From: JAGPUQ01 sp963708735
GTDB taxonomy: Bacteria > Pseudomonadota > Gammaproteobacteria > Pseudomonadales > Porticoccaceae
Direction of reading: 5' to 3'
Assembly: GCA_963708735.1 (NCBI GenBank)
Contig: CAVPTW010000024.1
Location: forward strand, 1-64,000
Length of the DNA stretch: 64,000 nt
Part shown: positions 42,274 through 51,535 of the stretch, in pieces
How positions within the stretch are numbered: position 1 is the stretch's first letter
How the letters are laid out: each line of letters opens with the position of its first letter
Notes under the pieces: generated by a model
Told to the model about the DNA's origin: nothing
The model's input: the letters and a program-made list of their open reading frames with translations, nothing else
Databases searched by the model: none
Position numbers and translations under genes: made by a program

Positions 42274-43203
42274 ATGTCGCCCCAGTGCCTGCGTATCGCC
42301 ACCCGCGAAAGTCCCCTCGCGCTCTGGCAAGCCCATCACATCAAGGCCGAGCTCGAACGCCTCCATGGCACCGCCGTAGCGGTCGAAATTCTGGGCTTCA
42401 CCACCCAGGGCGATCGTCTGCTCGATCGGTCCCTGGCAGCGGTCGGTGGCAAGGGGCTGTTCGTGAAGGAGCTGGAGCAGGCGCTGCTGGCCGGCGACGC
42501 CGATCTCGCGGTGCATTCCATGAAGGACGTGCCCATGGATTTTCCGCCCGGCCTGGGATTGGCGGCGATCTGCGCCCGCGCAGATCCCAGCGATGCCCTG
42601 GTCGGCGGGCAATGGCGCGCACTGGATGAATTGCCCCCGGGGACCCGCGTCGGCACCGCCAGCCTGCGCCGGCGCTGCCAGCTACTGGCGCGGTTTCCGG
42701 ACCTTGACGTGCGCGAGGTGCGTGGCAACGTCAATACCCGCCTCGCGCGCCTGGACCGGGGTGACTTTGATGTGCTCATTCTGGCCAGTGCCGGTCTGCT
42801 GCGGCTGGGTTTCGCCGGGCGTATCGCTGCGCGTCTCGCGCCCGAGCAGTCGCTCCCGGCGCCGGGGCAGGGCGCCCTCGGCATCGAGTGCCGCCTCGAT
42901 GACCGCAGGGTGCAAGAGCTGGTTGCGCCCCTCGCCGATCCGGCAACCACCATCTGTGTACAGGCCGAACGCGCTGTCAACCGCCATTTACAGGGTGGCT
43001 GTCAGGTGCCCATCGCGTGCTACGGCGAGCTGGATGCCGCCGGCCAGCTTTATCTGCGCGCCCTGGTAGGGGCCGTGGACGGGTCGCGGCTGCTGTGCGA
43101 CGAGCTCCGTGGCGATCCTGAGCAGGCGGAAGCATTGGGCATCCGGCTTGCCGAGACGCTGCTCGCGCAGGGCGCGGGTGCCTTGCTGGCCCAGGTGCGG
43201 TGA
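42274..43203 (+). CDS. hemC: Porphobilinogen deaminase (hydroxymethylbilane synthase)
   Basis: HemC polymerises four porphobilinogens into hydroxymethylbilane. The 309-residue protein shows IATRESPLALWQA, VHSMKDVP, LRRRCQL and the dipyrromethane cofactor cysteine at residue 243 in GGCQVPIA. The ATG at 42274 fits the family; the stop overlaps the hemD GTG start. Start of the hemCDXY operon. Confidence 0.97.
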   Translation: MSPQCLRIATRESPLALWQAHHIKAELERLHGTAVAVEILGFTTQGDRLLDRSLAAVGGKGLFVKELEQALLAGDADLAVHSMKDVPMDFPPGLGLAAICARADPSDALVGGQWRALDELPPGTRVGTASLRRRCQLLARFPDLDVREVRGNVNTRLARLDRGDFDVLILASAGLLRLGFAGRIAARLAPEQSLPAPGQGALGIECRLDDRRVQELVAPLADPATTICVQAERAVNRHLQGGCQVPIACYGELDAAGQLYLRALVGAVDGSRLLCDELRGDPEQAEALGIRLAETLLAQGAGALLAQVR

Positions 43204-43982
43204 CCGCCGCGCTCGCCGGGTTGCGGGTGCTGATATTGCGCAGTGCGCGATCGGACGATCCTTTGGCCGCGCGGCTGACGGCCAAAGGCGCGGAGGTGCA
43301 TGCCTTTCCCCTGCTCGCCATCGAATCCCGACCCGCGCTGGATGCGGCCCTCTCCGCCGCGGCGGCCCATGCCGACGGTTGGATATTTGTCAGCCGCCAC
43401 GCTGTCCGTCACGGGCTCGAGCAACTCGCCGCTGCGGGCCTGTTCCCTACCCGCGTGCCGATCTTTGCAGTCGGCGCCGCGACTGCCGCCGCACTGCGCG
43501 AAGACTGGGGCATTGCAGCCCGGCATCCGTCCGAGGCCAACACCGAAGGGCTCCTCAAACTGCCCGAGTTGCAGGCTGTCCAGGGGCAAACGCTGGTGAT
43601 TTTTCGCGGCGTCGGCGGACGCGCCGCGCTGCGCGCCGGCCTGAACGCGCGCGGCGCCCAGGTGCATTACTGCGAGGTGTATCGGCGGGTGCCGGAGCGG
43701 CGCTGGGAACCGGCGTTGTCCGCCGCGCTGGCAGCGCCAGGCCCACTGTTGCTGGTTGCCCACAGCGGTGAAGTATTGCGTGCGCTGAGCCGGGTCGTGG
43801 ATCGCGCCCGGGAGCGCGCAGGCGGTTCGATACCGCGCTTGGTTTGTCTGGTGCCGGGCGAGCGGGTGGCGGGCATCGCACGGGGGCTGGGCTTTGAACC
43901 CCTCATCGCCGCCAGCGCCCTCGCCGCAAAAATGGAGCAGGCGGTGTGCCGCTGGTACACTCCGGAGCGATTTCAGACATGA
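43200..43982 (+). CDS. hemD: Uroporphyrinogen-III synthase
   Basis: HemD closes hydroxymethylbilane with inversion of ring D to form uroporphyrinogen III. The 260-residue protein uses GTG at 43200 (GTGA overlap with hemC) and has the two-domain layout: FVSRHAVRHGLEQL in the first half and a TEGLLKLPELQ and RGVGGRAALRAGL region in the second. Sequence conservation in this family is low, but context is decisive. The next haem enzyme, hemE, lies at 60911. Confidence 0.92.
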   Translation: MTAALAGLRVLILRSARSDDPLAARLTAKGAEVHAFPLLAIESRPALDAALSAAAAHADGWIFVSRHAVRHGLEQLAAAGLFPTRVPIFAVGAATAAALREDWGIAARHPSEANTEGLLKLPELQAVQGQTLVIFRGVGGRAALRAGLNARGAQVHYCEVYRRVPERRWEPALSAALAAPGPLLLVAHSGEVLRALSRVVDRARERAGGSIPRLVCLVPGERVAGIARGLGFEPLIAASALAAKMEQAVCRWYTPERFQT

Positions 43983-45103
43983 CAGCGGGAGCCGGTGTGG
44001 CGGGAGAACGAGAAGGATCGGTGGTCGGCACCAATGATGCGGGTGCCGCCGCGCCGCGAGGAGGGTCCGCGGTGCGCAAACTGGGCGTTCGTCTGTTGGC
44101 GCTGGCGGCGCTCGCGACGGTCGGTTATCTGGGTTGGCAGGAATATGGACAAAGGATTGTGTCCCGGCAGACCGCCGATTCCCGGGTGACGCCGGTGACC
44201 GCGCCAGAGCCGACCGCGGCCGCTGTAGCGGCGCTGGCCGGAGAGCTGGGCGCGCTGCGCGAGCGGCTCGATAGCCAGGATCGGGAGCGCGAGCAGCTGC
44301 GGGCGGAGCTGACTGCCCTCAGAGCCGGACTCGACCATGAAACAAGCGAGCGCCTGGCGGCGGCTCCTGACAGCGACGTGCTCACGGTCATGGAAGTTGA
44401 ACATTTGCTGCGACTGGCCAGCCAGCGGCTTTGGGAGGCGCGTTCGGCGGCGTCCGCGCTGGCGTTGCTGGAGCGCGCCGATGCCTTGCTGGCGCCGCTC
44501 AATGATCCCGGACTCGAGCCGGTGCGGGCGGCATTGGTTGCGGATATGACCGCGCTGAAGCTGGCTGGCAGCGTCGATATCGAAGGCCTTTATCTGCGCT
44601 TGAGCGCACTTCAGACCGCTGTAGCCACCCTGAACCCCGCGCCGCGTCCGGTGATGGCGCCGGCCCCAGGTGGCGTCGCTGCGGATGCGGTGCCGCCGGT
44701 CGGCTTCTGGTCGCGGCTGCCGAGCAACGCCGGTGCGGCGCTGCGGCGCTTCAGCGCCGAACACCTGCGGGTGCGCACCCTCGATGCGCCGCCGCCCGCG
44801 CTGCTTTCCCACGCGCAGGAAGCGCGTTTGCAGCAATATCTGGAGCTGCTGCTGTCACAGGCGCAACTTGCGGTACTGGAGCGGCAGGAGCGCATCTATC
44901 GCGATTCCCTGGGGCGCGCCGTGCAGCTGCTGGACGCGCATTTCGGATTCGATCCCCGCACGCCCGCGCTGCGTGCCGAGCTGGTCGGTCTGCAAGCCGA
45001 GCCGGTGGCATTGACGCTGCCCGACATCACCGCATCGCGGGAGCGCGTGCGGGAGTATCTGGCGCGCGCGCCGCAGCGCGGAGTTGGGGTAGCGCCGCGA
45101 TGA
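43979..45103 (+). CDS. hemX: HemX, membrane-anchored haem operon protein
   Basis: The 374-residue protein starts at the ATG overlapping the hemD stop (ATGA). It has a short cytoplasmic N-terminus, a single helix near residues 33-52, a coiled coil with ALAGELGALRERLDSQDRER (about 80-125) and an alpha-helical periplasmic domain. HemX is annotated in some genomes as uroporphyrinogen methyltransferase, but this type lacks that enzyme's motifs. Role is thought to be accessory in haem synthesis or envelope scaffolding. Confidence 0.9.
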   Translation: MTAGAGVAGEREGSVVGTNDAGAAAPRGGSAVRKLGVRLLALAALATVGYLGWQEYGQRIVSRQTADSRVTPVTAPEPTAAAVAALAGELGALRERLDSQDREREQLRAELTALRAGLDHETSERLAAAPDSDVLTVMEVEHLLRLASQRLWEARSAASALALLERADALLAPLNDPGLEPVRAALVADMTALKLAGSVDIEGLYLRLSALQTAVATLNPAPRPVMAPAPGGVAADAVPPVGFWSRLPSNAGAALRRFSAEHLRVRTLDAPPPALLSHAQEARLQQYLELLLSQAQLAVLERQERIYRDSLGRAVQLLDAHFGFDPRTPALRAELVGLQAEPVALTLPDITASRERVREYLARAPQRGVGVAPR

Positions 45104-46332
45104 GAAAGGCACTGCTGGTATTCGCGGCCATGCTGCTGGCGGGCGGCCTCATCTTCTGGGGCCTGGACTATGCGCGCGGTTACATCCTGATCGTGATCGG
45201 CGATCGGATGGTTCAGCTCAGTCTCTGGCTCACTGCTCTGCTACTGGTCGTGATCGTGCTGGGCTGGTACGGGTTGAAGTTGCTGTGGCGCGGCTTGACG
45301 CAGCCCGGATTGAATGCGTGGCGAGGGCAGCGCAGCCGCCGGGAGGAACGCAACCGGCGCGCAGTCATGGTTGCGCTCGCCGATTTTTATGAAGGGCATT
45401 GGGCGCGTGCCCGCAGCGCCCTCGTGGAGTCGGCGCCGCGCTCGGAAATTCCCGGGCTCAACTATGTGCTGGCGGCGGACGCGGCGACCCGCCTGGGTCA
45501 GGACCAGGAGGCCGTGGAACTTCTGGCGGCGGCTGCGCGCGAAGTGCCGGAAGACAATGCGGCGCTGGCCCTGATGCGCGCCCGTCTGGCGGCCCGCGCT
45601 GGAGACGAAATCCGCGCCGTGGCGCAGCTGCGCGCGGCGCTGGCCGTGCATGTCGACCATCCCGGTCTGTTGGCAGAGTTGCGCGACGGCCTGCTCCGGC
45701 AACAGGACTGGGATGGGCTGGCCGGCCTGTTGCCGGGATTGCGGCGCGCCCGGGTGGCGTCACCCGAGGAGCTGGCAGCGTTGGAATTGCAGATATATGC
45801 CGGCTTGCTGAACGGATTTTCGGTGGATACCGATGGCGAGTCCCCGCAGCAACGCCGTGCGGCGCTGACCGAGCTGTGGCAGCGGATACCGCACGAGTAT
45901 CAGCGGCGGAGCGAATGCCTGCGATCCTATGCCAGAGCGCTGGCCCGGCTGGGCGAGCCCGCCGCAGCGGAGCTGGAGTTGCGCCGGCATCTGGACCGGA
46001 ACTGGGAGCCGGACCTGGTGCTGGATTGGTCCCGGGTAGCCCTCGCGGAACCGCCCCGGCATCTGGCTGTGGCGGAAGGCTGGTTGCGTCGCCAGGGCGA
46101 GTCGTGGCAACTGCTGCTGGCCCTGGGCCAGCTCTGCCGGCGCCTGGGAATCTGGGGCAAGGGACGGGATTATCTGGAGCGTGCGTTGCGCGTGGCTGAC
46201 AGACCGGAAATCCAGGCCGAACTGGCGGAAGTGTTGACTGGGCTCGGCGACCACGCCGGCGCGGCGGGCTGCTATCGCCGCGGGCTGCAGGGCTGTCTGG
46301 CGCAGGTACAGCAGTATCCAACCAGACCATAG
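45100..46332 (+). CDS. hemY: HemY, TPR-containing membrane protein
   Basis: The 410-residue protein overlaps hemX by four bases (ATGA). It has two N-terminal helices (about residues 5-22 and 40-62) and a long helical-repeat (TPR) region to the C-terminus. It resembles HemY_N-domain proteins of E. coli and Pseudomonas, which are not the Bacillus protoporphyrinogen oxidase of the same name. Suggested to organise haem enzymes at the membrane. Confidence 0.92.
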   Translation: MRKALLVFAAMLLAGGLIFWGLDYARGYILIVIGDRMVQLSLWLTALLLVVIVLGWYGLKLLWRGLTQPGLNAWRGQRSRREERNRRAVMVALADFYEGHWARARSALVESAPRSEIPGLNYVLAADAATRLGQDQEAVELLAAAAREVPEDNAALALMRARLAARAGDEIRAVAQLRAALAVHVDHPGLLAELRDGLLRQQDWDGLAGLLPGLRRARVASPEELAALELQIYAGLLNGFSVDTDGESPQQRRAALTELWQRIPHEYQRRSECLRSYARALARLGEPAAAELELRRHLDRNWEPDLVLDWSRVALAEPPRHLAVAEGWLRRQGESWQLLLALGQLCRRLGIWGKGRDYLERALRVADRPEIQAELAEVLTGLGDHAGAAGCYRRGLQGCLAQVQQYPTRP

Positions 46333-46403
46333 CGCCGTCTTCTCTGCCTGCGTGCTAAGGCGTCGCAACGCCGTCCAGTCGAGCAGCAGGCAGTATCCGA
46401 TCG

Positions 46404-47966
46404 TCAGTCGAGGCGGGGACCGGCGGCAACAATGGCGGGCGCGACATCAAAGCGTTTGAAATTCTCGATAAACAACGCTGCAAGTTTTCGAGCCTGTGCG
46501 TCATAGGCGGCCGGATCCGCCCAGTTGTTGCGCGGGATCAGGTAGTGGTCGTCGACTCCGGGCACATGGCGCGGTACTGAGAGATTCAGTAACGGCAGAT
46601 TGACGGTTTCCACGTCGTCCAGGGCCCCGCTCTGGATGGCCGCGACCACCGCGCGGGTCACCGGGATTGGAAAACGCTTGCCGGCGCCTCCGGCACCACC
46701 GGAGCCACCCGTCCAGCCCGTATTCACCAGGTACACCCGGCTACCGAAGCTCTCGGCGCGTTTCATCAGCAGTTCGGCGTAGACGCCAGCTGGCCTGGGC
46801 ATGAAGGGAGCGCCGAAACAGGTGGAAAAGGTGGGGTTGATGCCCGCCTCGCTCCCCAGCTCCGTGGAGCCGACGCGGGCCGTATAGCCGCTCAGGAAGT
46901 GGTAGGCGGCACCCTCTTTGGACAACACCGAAACTGGCGGTAACACGCCGGTGACATCGCAGGTGAGAAAGATGATATGACTGGGCTCGCCCGCCCGGTT
47001 GGGCACGCAGCGCATGGCGACGTGTTCCAGCGGGTAGCTGCAGCGACCGTTCTCCGTCAGGGAAGTGTCGCTGTAGTCCGGAATCCGGTGTTTTCCAATC
47101 ATCACGTTTTCGACGATGGCGCCGAAACGGATGGCATCCCAGATCACGGGTTCATTTTCGTGGCTCAGGTCAATGGTCTTGGCGTAGCACCCGCCTTCCA
47201 GATTGAACACGGCGCCCTCGGTCCAGCCGTGTTCATCGTCGCCGATCAGGTAACGGTCGGGGTCGGCAGAAAGCGTTGTCTTTCCGGTGCCGGACAGGCC
47301 GAAAAACAGGGTGACGTCGCCCGCTTCGCCAACATTGGCCGCGCAATGCATGGGTAGCACATCCTTCTCGGGCAGCAGAAAGTTCTGCACCGAAAACATG
47401 CCTTTCTTTAGCTCGCCCGCGTAGCGCATGCCGGCAATCAACAACTTGCGCTGCGCAAAATGGATGATGACCGCACCTGCGCTGGTGGTGCCATCCCGGT
47501 GCGGTTCGCACACAAAGCTGGCCGCGTGCAGCACTCTCCACGGCTCCTTGCCGGAAGGGTTGAAGCGGGGCGGCCGGATGAACATGTTGCGGGCGAACAG
47601 GCTGTGCCAAGCGGTTTCGGTGGTGACCCGGATCGGCAGGTAATGTTCAGGATCCTGGCCGACGTGGAGTTCGGCGGTAAAACGGTCGCCTTCTGCCAGA
47701 TGCGCCTCAACTCGGCTCCAGAGCGCGTCGAAGCGCTCGGCGGGAAACGGGCGGTTGACCGGGCCCCAGGCAATGTCTTCGCTGGTGCTGGGTTCTTCCA
47801 CAATAAACCGATCTGCCGGCGAGCGTCCGGTATGGCGCCCCGTGGTGGTCAGCAGCGCCCCGTGGTGGGTCAGGATCCCTTCCCTCCGCTGCAGTGCCAT
47901 CTCAATCAACTCGGCCGTGCTCAGATCGGCATGCACATTGACCGCAGCTGGTTCGGTCCGGGCCAT
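46404..47966 (-). CDS. pckA: Phosphoenolpyruvate carboxykinase (ATP)
   Basis: PckA converts oxaloacetate and ATP to phosphoenolpyruvate and CO2 for gluconeogenesis. From the ATG at 47966 it is 520 residues. It has the R-binding TGRSPADRF, the kinase P-loop FGLSGTGKTTLSAD near residue 222, Mn-binding KTIDL and the C-terminal NTGWTGG. No strong ribosome site precedes 47966 and the frame is open to 48047, so the start is less sure than the identity. Confidence 0.95.
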   Translation of the reverse strand: MARTEPAAVNVHADLSTAELIEMALQRREGILTHHGALLTTTGRHTGRSPADRFIVEEPSTSEDIAWGPVNRPFPAERFDALWSRVEAHLAEGDRFTAELHVGQDPEHYLPIRVTTETAWHSLFARNMFIRPPRFNPSGKEPWRVLHAASFVCEPHRDGTTSAGAVIIHFAQRKLLIAGMRYAGELKKGMFSVQNFLLPEKDVLPMHCAANVGEAGDVTLFFGLSGTGKTTLSADPDRYLIGDDEHGWTEGAVFNLEGGCYAKTIDLSHENEPVIWDAIRFGAIVENVMIGKHRIPDYSDTSLTENGRCSYPLEHVAMRCVPNRAGEPSHIIFLTCDVTGVLPPVSVLSKEGAAYHFLSGYTARVGSTELGSEAGINPTFSTCFGAPFMPRPAGVYAELLMKRAESFGSRVYLVNTGWTGGSGGAGGAGKRFPIPVTRAVVAAIQSGALDDVETVNLPLLNLSVPRHVPGVDDHYLIPRNNWADPAAYDAQARKLAALFIENFKRFDVAPAIVAAGPRLD

Positions 47967-48119
47967 CGGGAAGTCTTGTCGCTGGGTCACTGGGGCGCTC
48001 GTGCGGGCGGGGGGGCTCCAATTATGCAAAAAAAACTCCGGTGGCAACAGGCGGGCGTCCGGCTGGTGTGTCGGCGGTTGGCGTCGGTTCTGGCGTCCGG
48101 TACTCCCTGTTTGCCGGAG

Positions 48120-49010
48120 TCAGTGCAGCGTGGGGTCCGCGCCGAGCGCCGCCGCGGATAGCTGGGCCGCGGTAAAGTCGTAGTGCTGGTGACAGAATTG
48201 GCACTGGATTGACAGGAGCGGCGAGCTGGCCAGCAGCTCGCGCACTGTTTCCGGTCCCAGGGCAATGATGGAGCCACCGATACGCTCCCGTGAACAGCTG
48301 CACGCGAACCGCAGCGGCGTGGGATCGTAGAGACGCACTTGTTCGCCGTGAAACAGCCGGTGCAACTGTGCGCCGTGGCCGAGGGTCAGCTGTTCGTGGG
48401 CGGTGACGGTGTCGGCCAACGCAGTCAGATATTCCCAGCAGCGCTCGCGCTCGGTCAGGGTCTGGCGCTGGACCGGAAGCGCCTGCAGCAGCAGGCCGGC
48501 GGCTGCTTTCGAGTCGGCTGCGAGCCACAAGCGGGTCGGCAGTTGCTCGGAGCGGGCGAAATAGTCCGAGAGACAGGCGGCGAGGCGCGGGTGTTCCAGC
48601 GGCACTATGCCCTGGTGACGCTCGCGGCCGGGCATGGTCACGGTGATGCTCAGATGGCCGGACCCCACCAGCTGGCGCAGATCGTCTCTGAGTATTGCGC
48701 CGGGATCCGGCATGCGTGCGATGGCGCGCAGATCCCGGCGGTCGGTGCAGTCGGCCATCAACAGGGGAACGGGTCCATCGCCACGCGCCTGCACCGTGAT
48801 CGTGCCGGCGGCCTTCAGATTGGCGCTGATCAACGCGGCAGCCGCGAGAAACTCGCCGAGTTGCGTGTGCAGCGGCGCTGGATAGGGATTGTGTCGATAC
48901 ACCTCGGCGGTGGACTGGCGCAGAGATACGATCTCGCCGCGGATATCGTAGTCCTCGAACAGAAAACGCTGATGGATGTCGCTGAGAGTTATCGGCACAG
49001 GTCGTATCAC
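48120..49010 (-). CDS. hslO: Redox-regulated chaperone Hsp33
   Basis: Hsp33 is a holdase activated by oxidative unfolding. The 296-residue protein has an N-terminal core (RFLFEDYDIRGEIVSL) and four zinc-coordinating cysteines near residues 237-239 (CSC) and 268-271 (CQFC). Together with hslR and yrfG, ending 10 and 420 bases upstream, it forms the usual stress operon. pckA follows on the same strand after a 153-base gap. Confidence 0.95.
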   Translation of the reverse strand: MIRPVPITLSDIHQRFLFEDYDIRGEIVSLRQSTAEVYRHNPYPAPLHTQLGEFLAAAALISANLKAAGTITVQARGDGPVPLLMADCTDRRDLRAIARMPDPGAILRDDLRQLVGSGHLSITVTMPGRERHQGIVPLEHPRLAACLSDYFARSEQLPTRLWLAADSKAAAGLLLQALPVQRQTLTERERCWEYLTALADTVTAHEQLTLGHGAQLHRLFHGEQVRLYDPTPLRFACSCSRERIGGSIIALGPETVRELLASSPLLSIQCQFCHQHYDFTAAQLSAAALGADPTLH

Positions 49011-49020
49011 GCGGGAGGTT

Positions 49021-49431
49021 TCATGCGGGGTCGGAAAAATCGAGGTCGCGGAATTTGATGATCTGACGACGCTGTTTTTTGCTGGGGCGTTGGTCCGGAT
49101 ACTGGATGCCCGCGCGCGCGGCGCGGCGGGCGGCGGCTTGCTGTTCGCGCTTGACCAGACTTTCGGGGGTTTCGGCGTACAACAGCTCGGCTTCGGCGGC
49201 GCCCCGGCGCTGCTCGGACAAGGCAGTCACCACCACGGTTTTTTCCTCCCAGCCCTGGTGGATGGTAAGAGTGATTCCCTGCTCGATTTCCTTGCTGGGT
49301 TTGGCGCGCTGACCGTTGATTTGCACCTTGCCGCCTTCGATGGCGGCTTTCGCCAGGCTGCGGGTCTTGAAAAAGCGCGCCGCCCACAGCCATTTGTCGA
49401 GCCGCACCCGCACCGCCGTGTCCGCCGTCAT
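49021..49431 (-). CDS. hslR: Heat-shock ribosome-associated protein Hsp15 (S4 domain)
   Basis: Hsp15 binds stalled 50S subunits carrying nascent chains. The 136-residue protein has the S4 RNA-binding motif at its start (VRLDKWLWAARFFKTRSLA, then GGKVQINGQRAKPSKEI) and a basic C-terminus. The ATG at 49431 shares one base with the yrfG stop, which fixes the start; the long frame to 49899 is a shadow. Confidence 0.95.
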   Translation of the reverse strand: MTADTAVRVRLDKWLWAARFFKTRSLAKAAIEGGKVQINGQRAKPSKEIEQGITLTIHQGWEEKTVVVTALSEQRRGAAEAELLYAETPESLVKREQQAAARRAARAGIQYPDQRPSKKQRRQIIKFRDLDFSDPA

Positions 49432-50087
49432 CAGAGCACCGGAAGGATGTCGTCGAAATCGGCGAGGGCCGGGAAACGCAGTTGCTCGCGATGGCAGCGC
49501 CGACTGTCGGGCTGACTGATGCACAGCAGGTGGGCGATACCGTATTCGCGGGCGGCATCCAGGACCGGCTCGCTGTCGTCGATAAACAGGGTGCGCAGCG
49601 GATCGAAACTCACGTCGGCAGCCAGACGATGCCAGAACGCCGGGTCTTCCTTGGGCATGCCGTAATCGTGCGACGAAATCATGCGGTCGAGCCCGGCACC
49701 GATCAGGGTGCGGCTCAGCTTCAGGTTCAGGCTGTCGCGATGGGCGTTGGTGATAAGGATCCGGTGGCGCCCGCGCGCACCCAGTTGTTCCAGCAAGGCG
49801 ACGGCGCGGGGACGTTCGGCGATCAGGTGGGCGACCTCGCGCTTCAGGGCGGTCACATCGAGCCCGAGCTGCGCCGACCAATAATCCGTGCAATACCATT
49901 GCAGGCGGTGCTGCTCGCGCTCGAACCGCGCGTGCAACTCGCGAATGCTGGCCTCGGGATCGAGCCCGTGGTGCTCAGCGAAACGCCGCGGCAGATGGTG
50001 CTGCCAGAAGTGGTTGTCGAAATGGAGGTCGAGCAGAGTGCCGTCCATGTCGAGTAGAACGGTGTCGATAGCGCTCCAGTCGATCAT
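49431..50087 (-). CDS. yrfG: HAD-family GMP/IMP nucleotidase YrfG
   Basis: The 218-residue HAD phosphatase has DMDGTLLDL with the nucleophile Asp at residue 13, motif II ITNAH, the Lys in MPKED and motif IV FIDDSEPVL. In E. coli, YrfG dephosphorylates purine nucleotides. It leads the yrfG-hslR-hslO operon and is divergent from nudE. Confidence 0.93.
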   Translation of the reverse strand: MIDWSAIDTVLLDMDGTLLDLHFDNHFWQHHLPRRFAEHHGLDPEASIRELHARFEREQHRLQWYCTDYWSAQLGLDVTALKREVAHLIAERPRAVALLEQLGARGRHRILITNAHRDSLNLKLSRTLIGAGLDRMISSHDYGMPKEDPAFWHRLAADVSFDPLRTLFIDDSEPVLDAAREYGIAHLLCISQPDSRRCHREQLRFPALADFDDILPVL

Positions 50088-50126
50088 CCAACATAATGCT
50101 CCGCGCTGTACTTGGTCCGAGGAAGT

Positions 50127-50678
50127 ATGCCCACCCCGCCTACAATATTGAAGCGCAAAATTGTCGCGCGCTCCCGTTTGTTTCGTGTCGAGCAGCTGGA
50201 TTTGCGCTTCTCCAACGGCGTCGAGCGGGTCTACGAGCGTCTGAGTGGTGCGGGTTACGGCGCGGTGGTGGTGGTGCCGCTGACCGCCGCGGGCGAAATT
50301 CTACTGGTACGGGAATACGGCGCCGGCAGCAATAGTTACCACTGGGGGTTGCCCAAGGGCGCGGTGGATCCGGGCGAGGATGTGCTGGTCGCCGCCGACC
50401 GCGAATTGAAAGAAGAGGCCGGACACGGCGCGCACCGCCTGTGTGCGCTCAAGCGCATCTATCTGAATCCCTTTTACATGGAGCGCGAGCTGGATATCGT
50501 GCTGGCGGAGGATCTCTACCCCGAGACTCTCCCCGGCGACGAGCCTGAACCCCTGGCGACCATGTGTTGGCCGCTGGCGCGGCTGAGCGAGTTGCTCGCG
50601 CGGGAGGATGTCAACGACGCCATTTCCATCAGCGCGCTGGCCCTGGCGCGCGACCATCTCGCCGCGCGCGATTCCTGA
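50127..50678 (+). CDS. nudE: ADP-compound hydrolase NudE (Nudix)
   Basis: NudE hydrolyses ADP-ribose, Ap3A and NADH-type compounds. The ATG at 50127 follows CGAGGAAGT and gives 183 residues. The Nudix box GAVDPGEDVLVAADRELKEE is complete (residues about 76-98). It precedes cysQ by 25 bases; E. coli also has nudE-yrfG clustered divergently. Confidence 0.93.
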   Translation: MPTPPTILKRKIVARSRLFRVEQLDLRFSNGVERVYERLSGAGYGAVVVVPLTAAGEILLVREYGAGSNSYHWGLPKGAVDPGEDVLVAADRELKEEAGHGAHRLCALKRIYLNPFYMERELDIVLAEDLYPETLPGDEPEPLATMCWPLARLSELLAREDVNDAISISALALARDHLAARDS

Positions 50679-50703
50679 GCGCCGGCTCAACCCGGAGTTT
50701 GTC

Positions 50704-51522
<819 letters not shown>

Positions 51523-51535
51523 CAGTCGGTTGGCG

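Noticed and set aside
43946..43978. Upstream start for hemX at 43946
   Set aside because: It would overlap hemD more deeply with no ribosome site; the ATGA overlap at 43979 fits the pattern of the operon.
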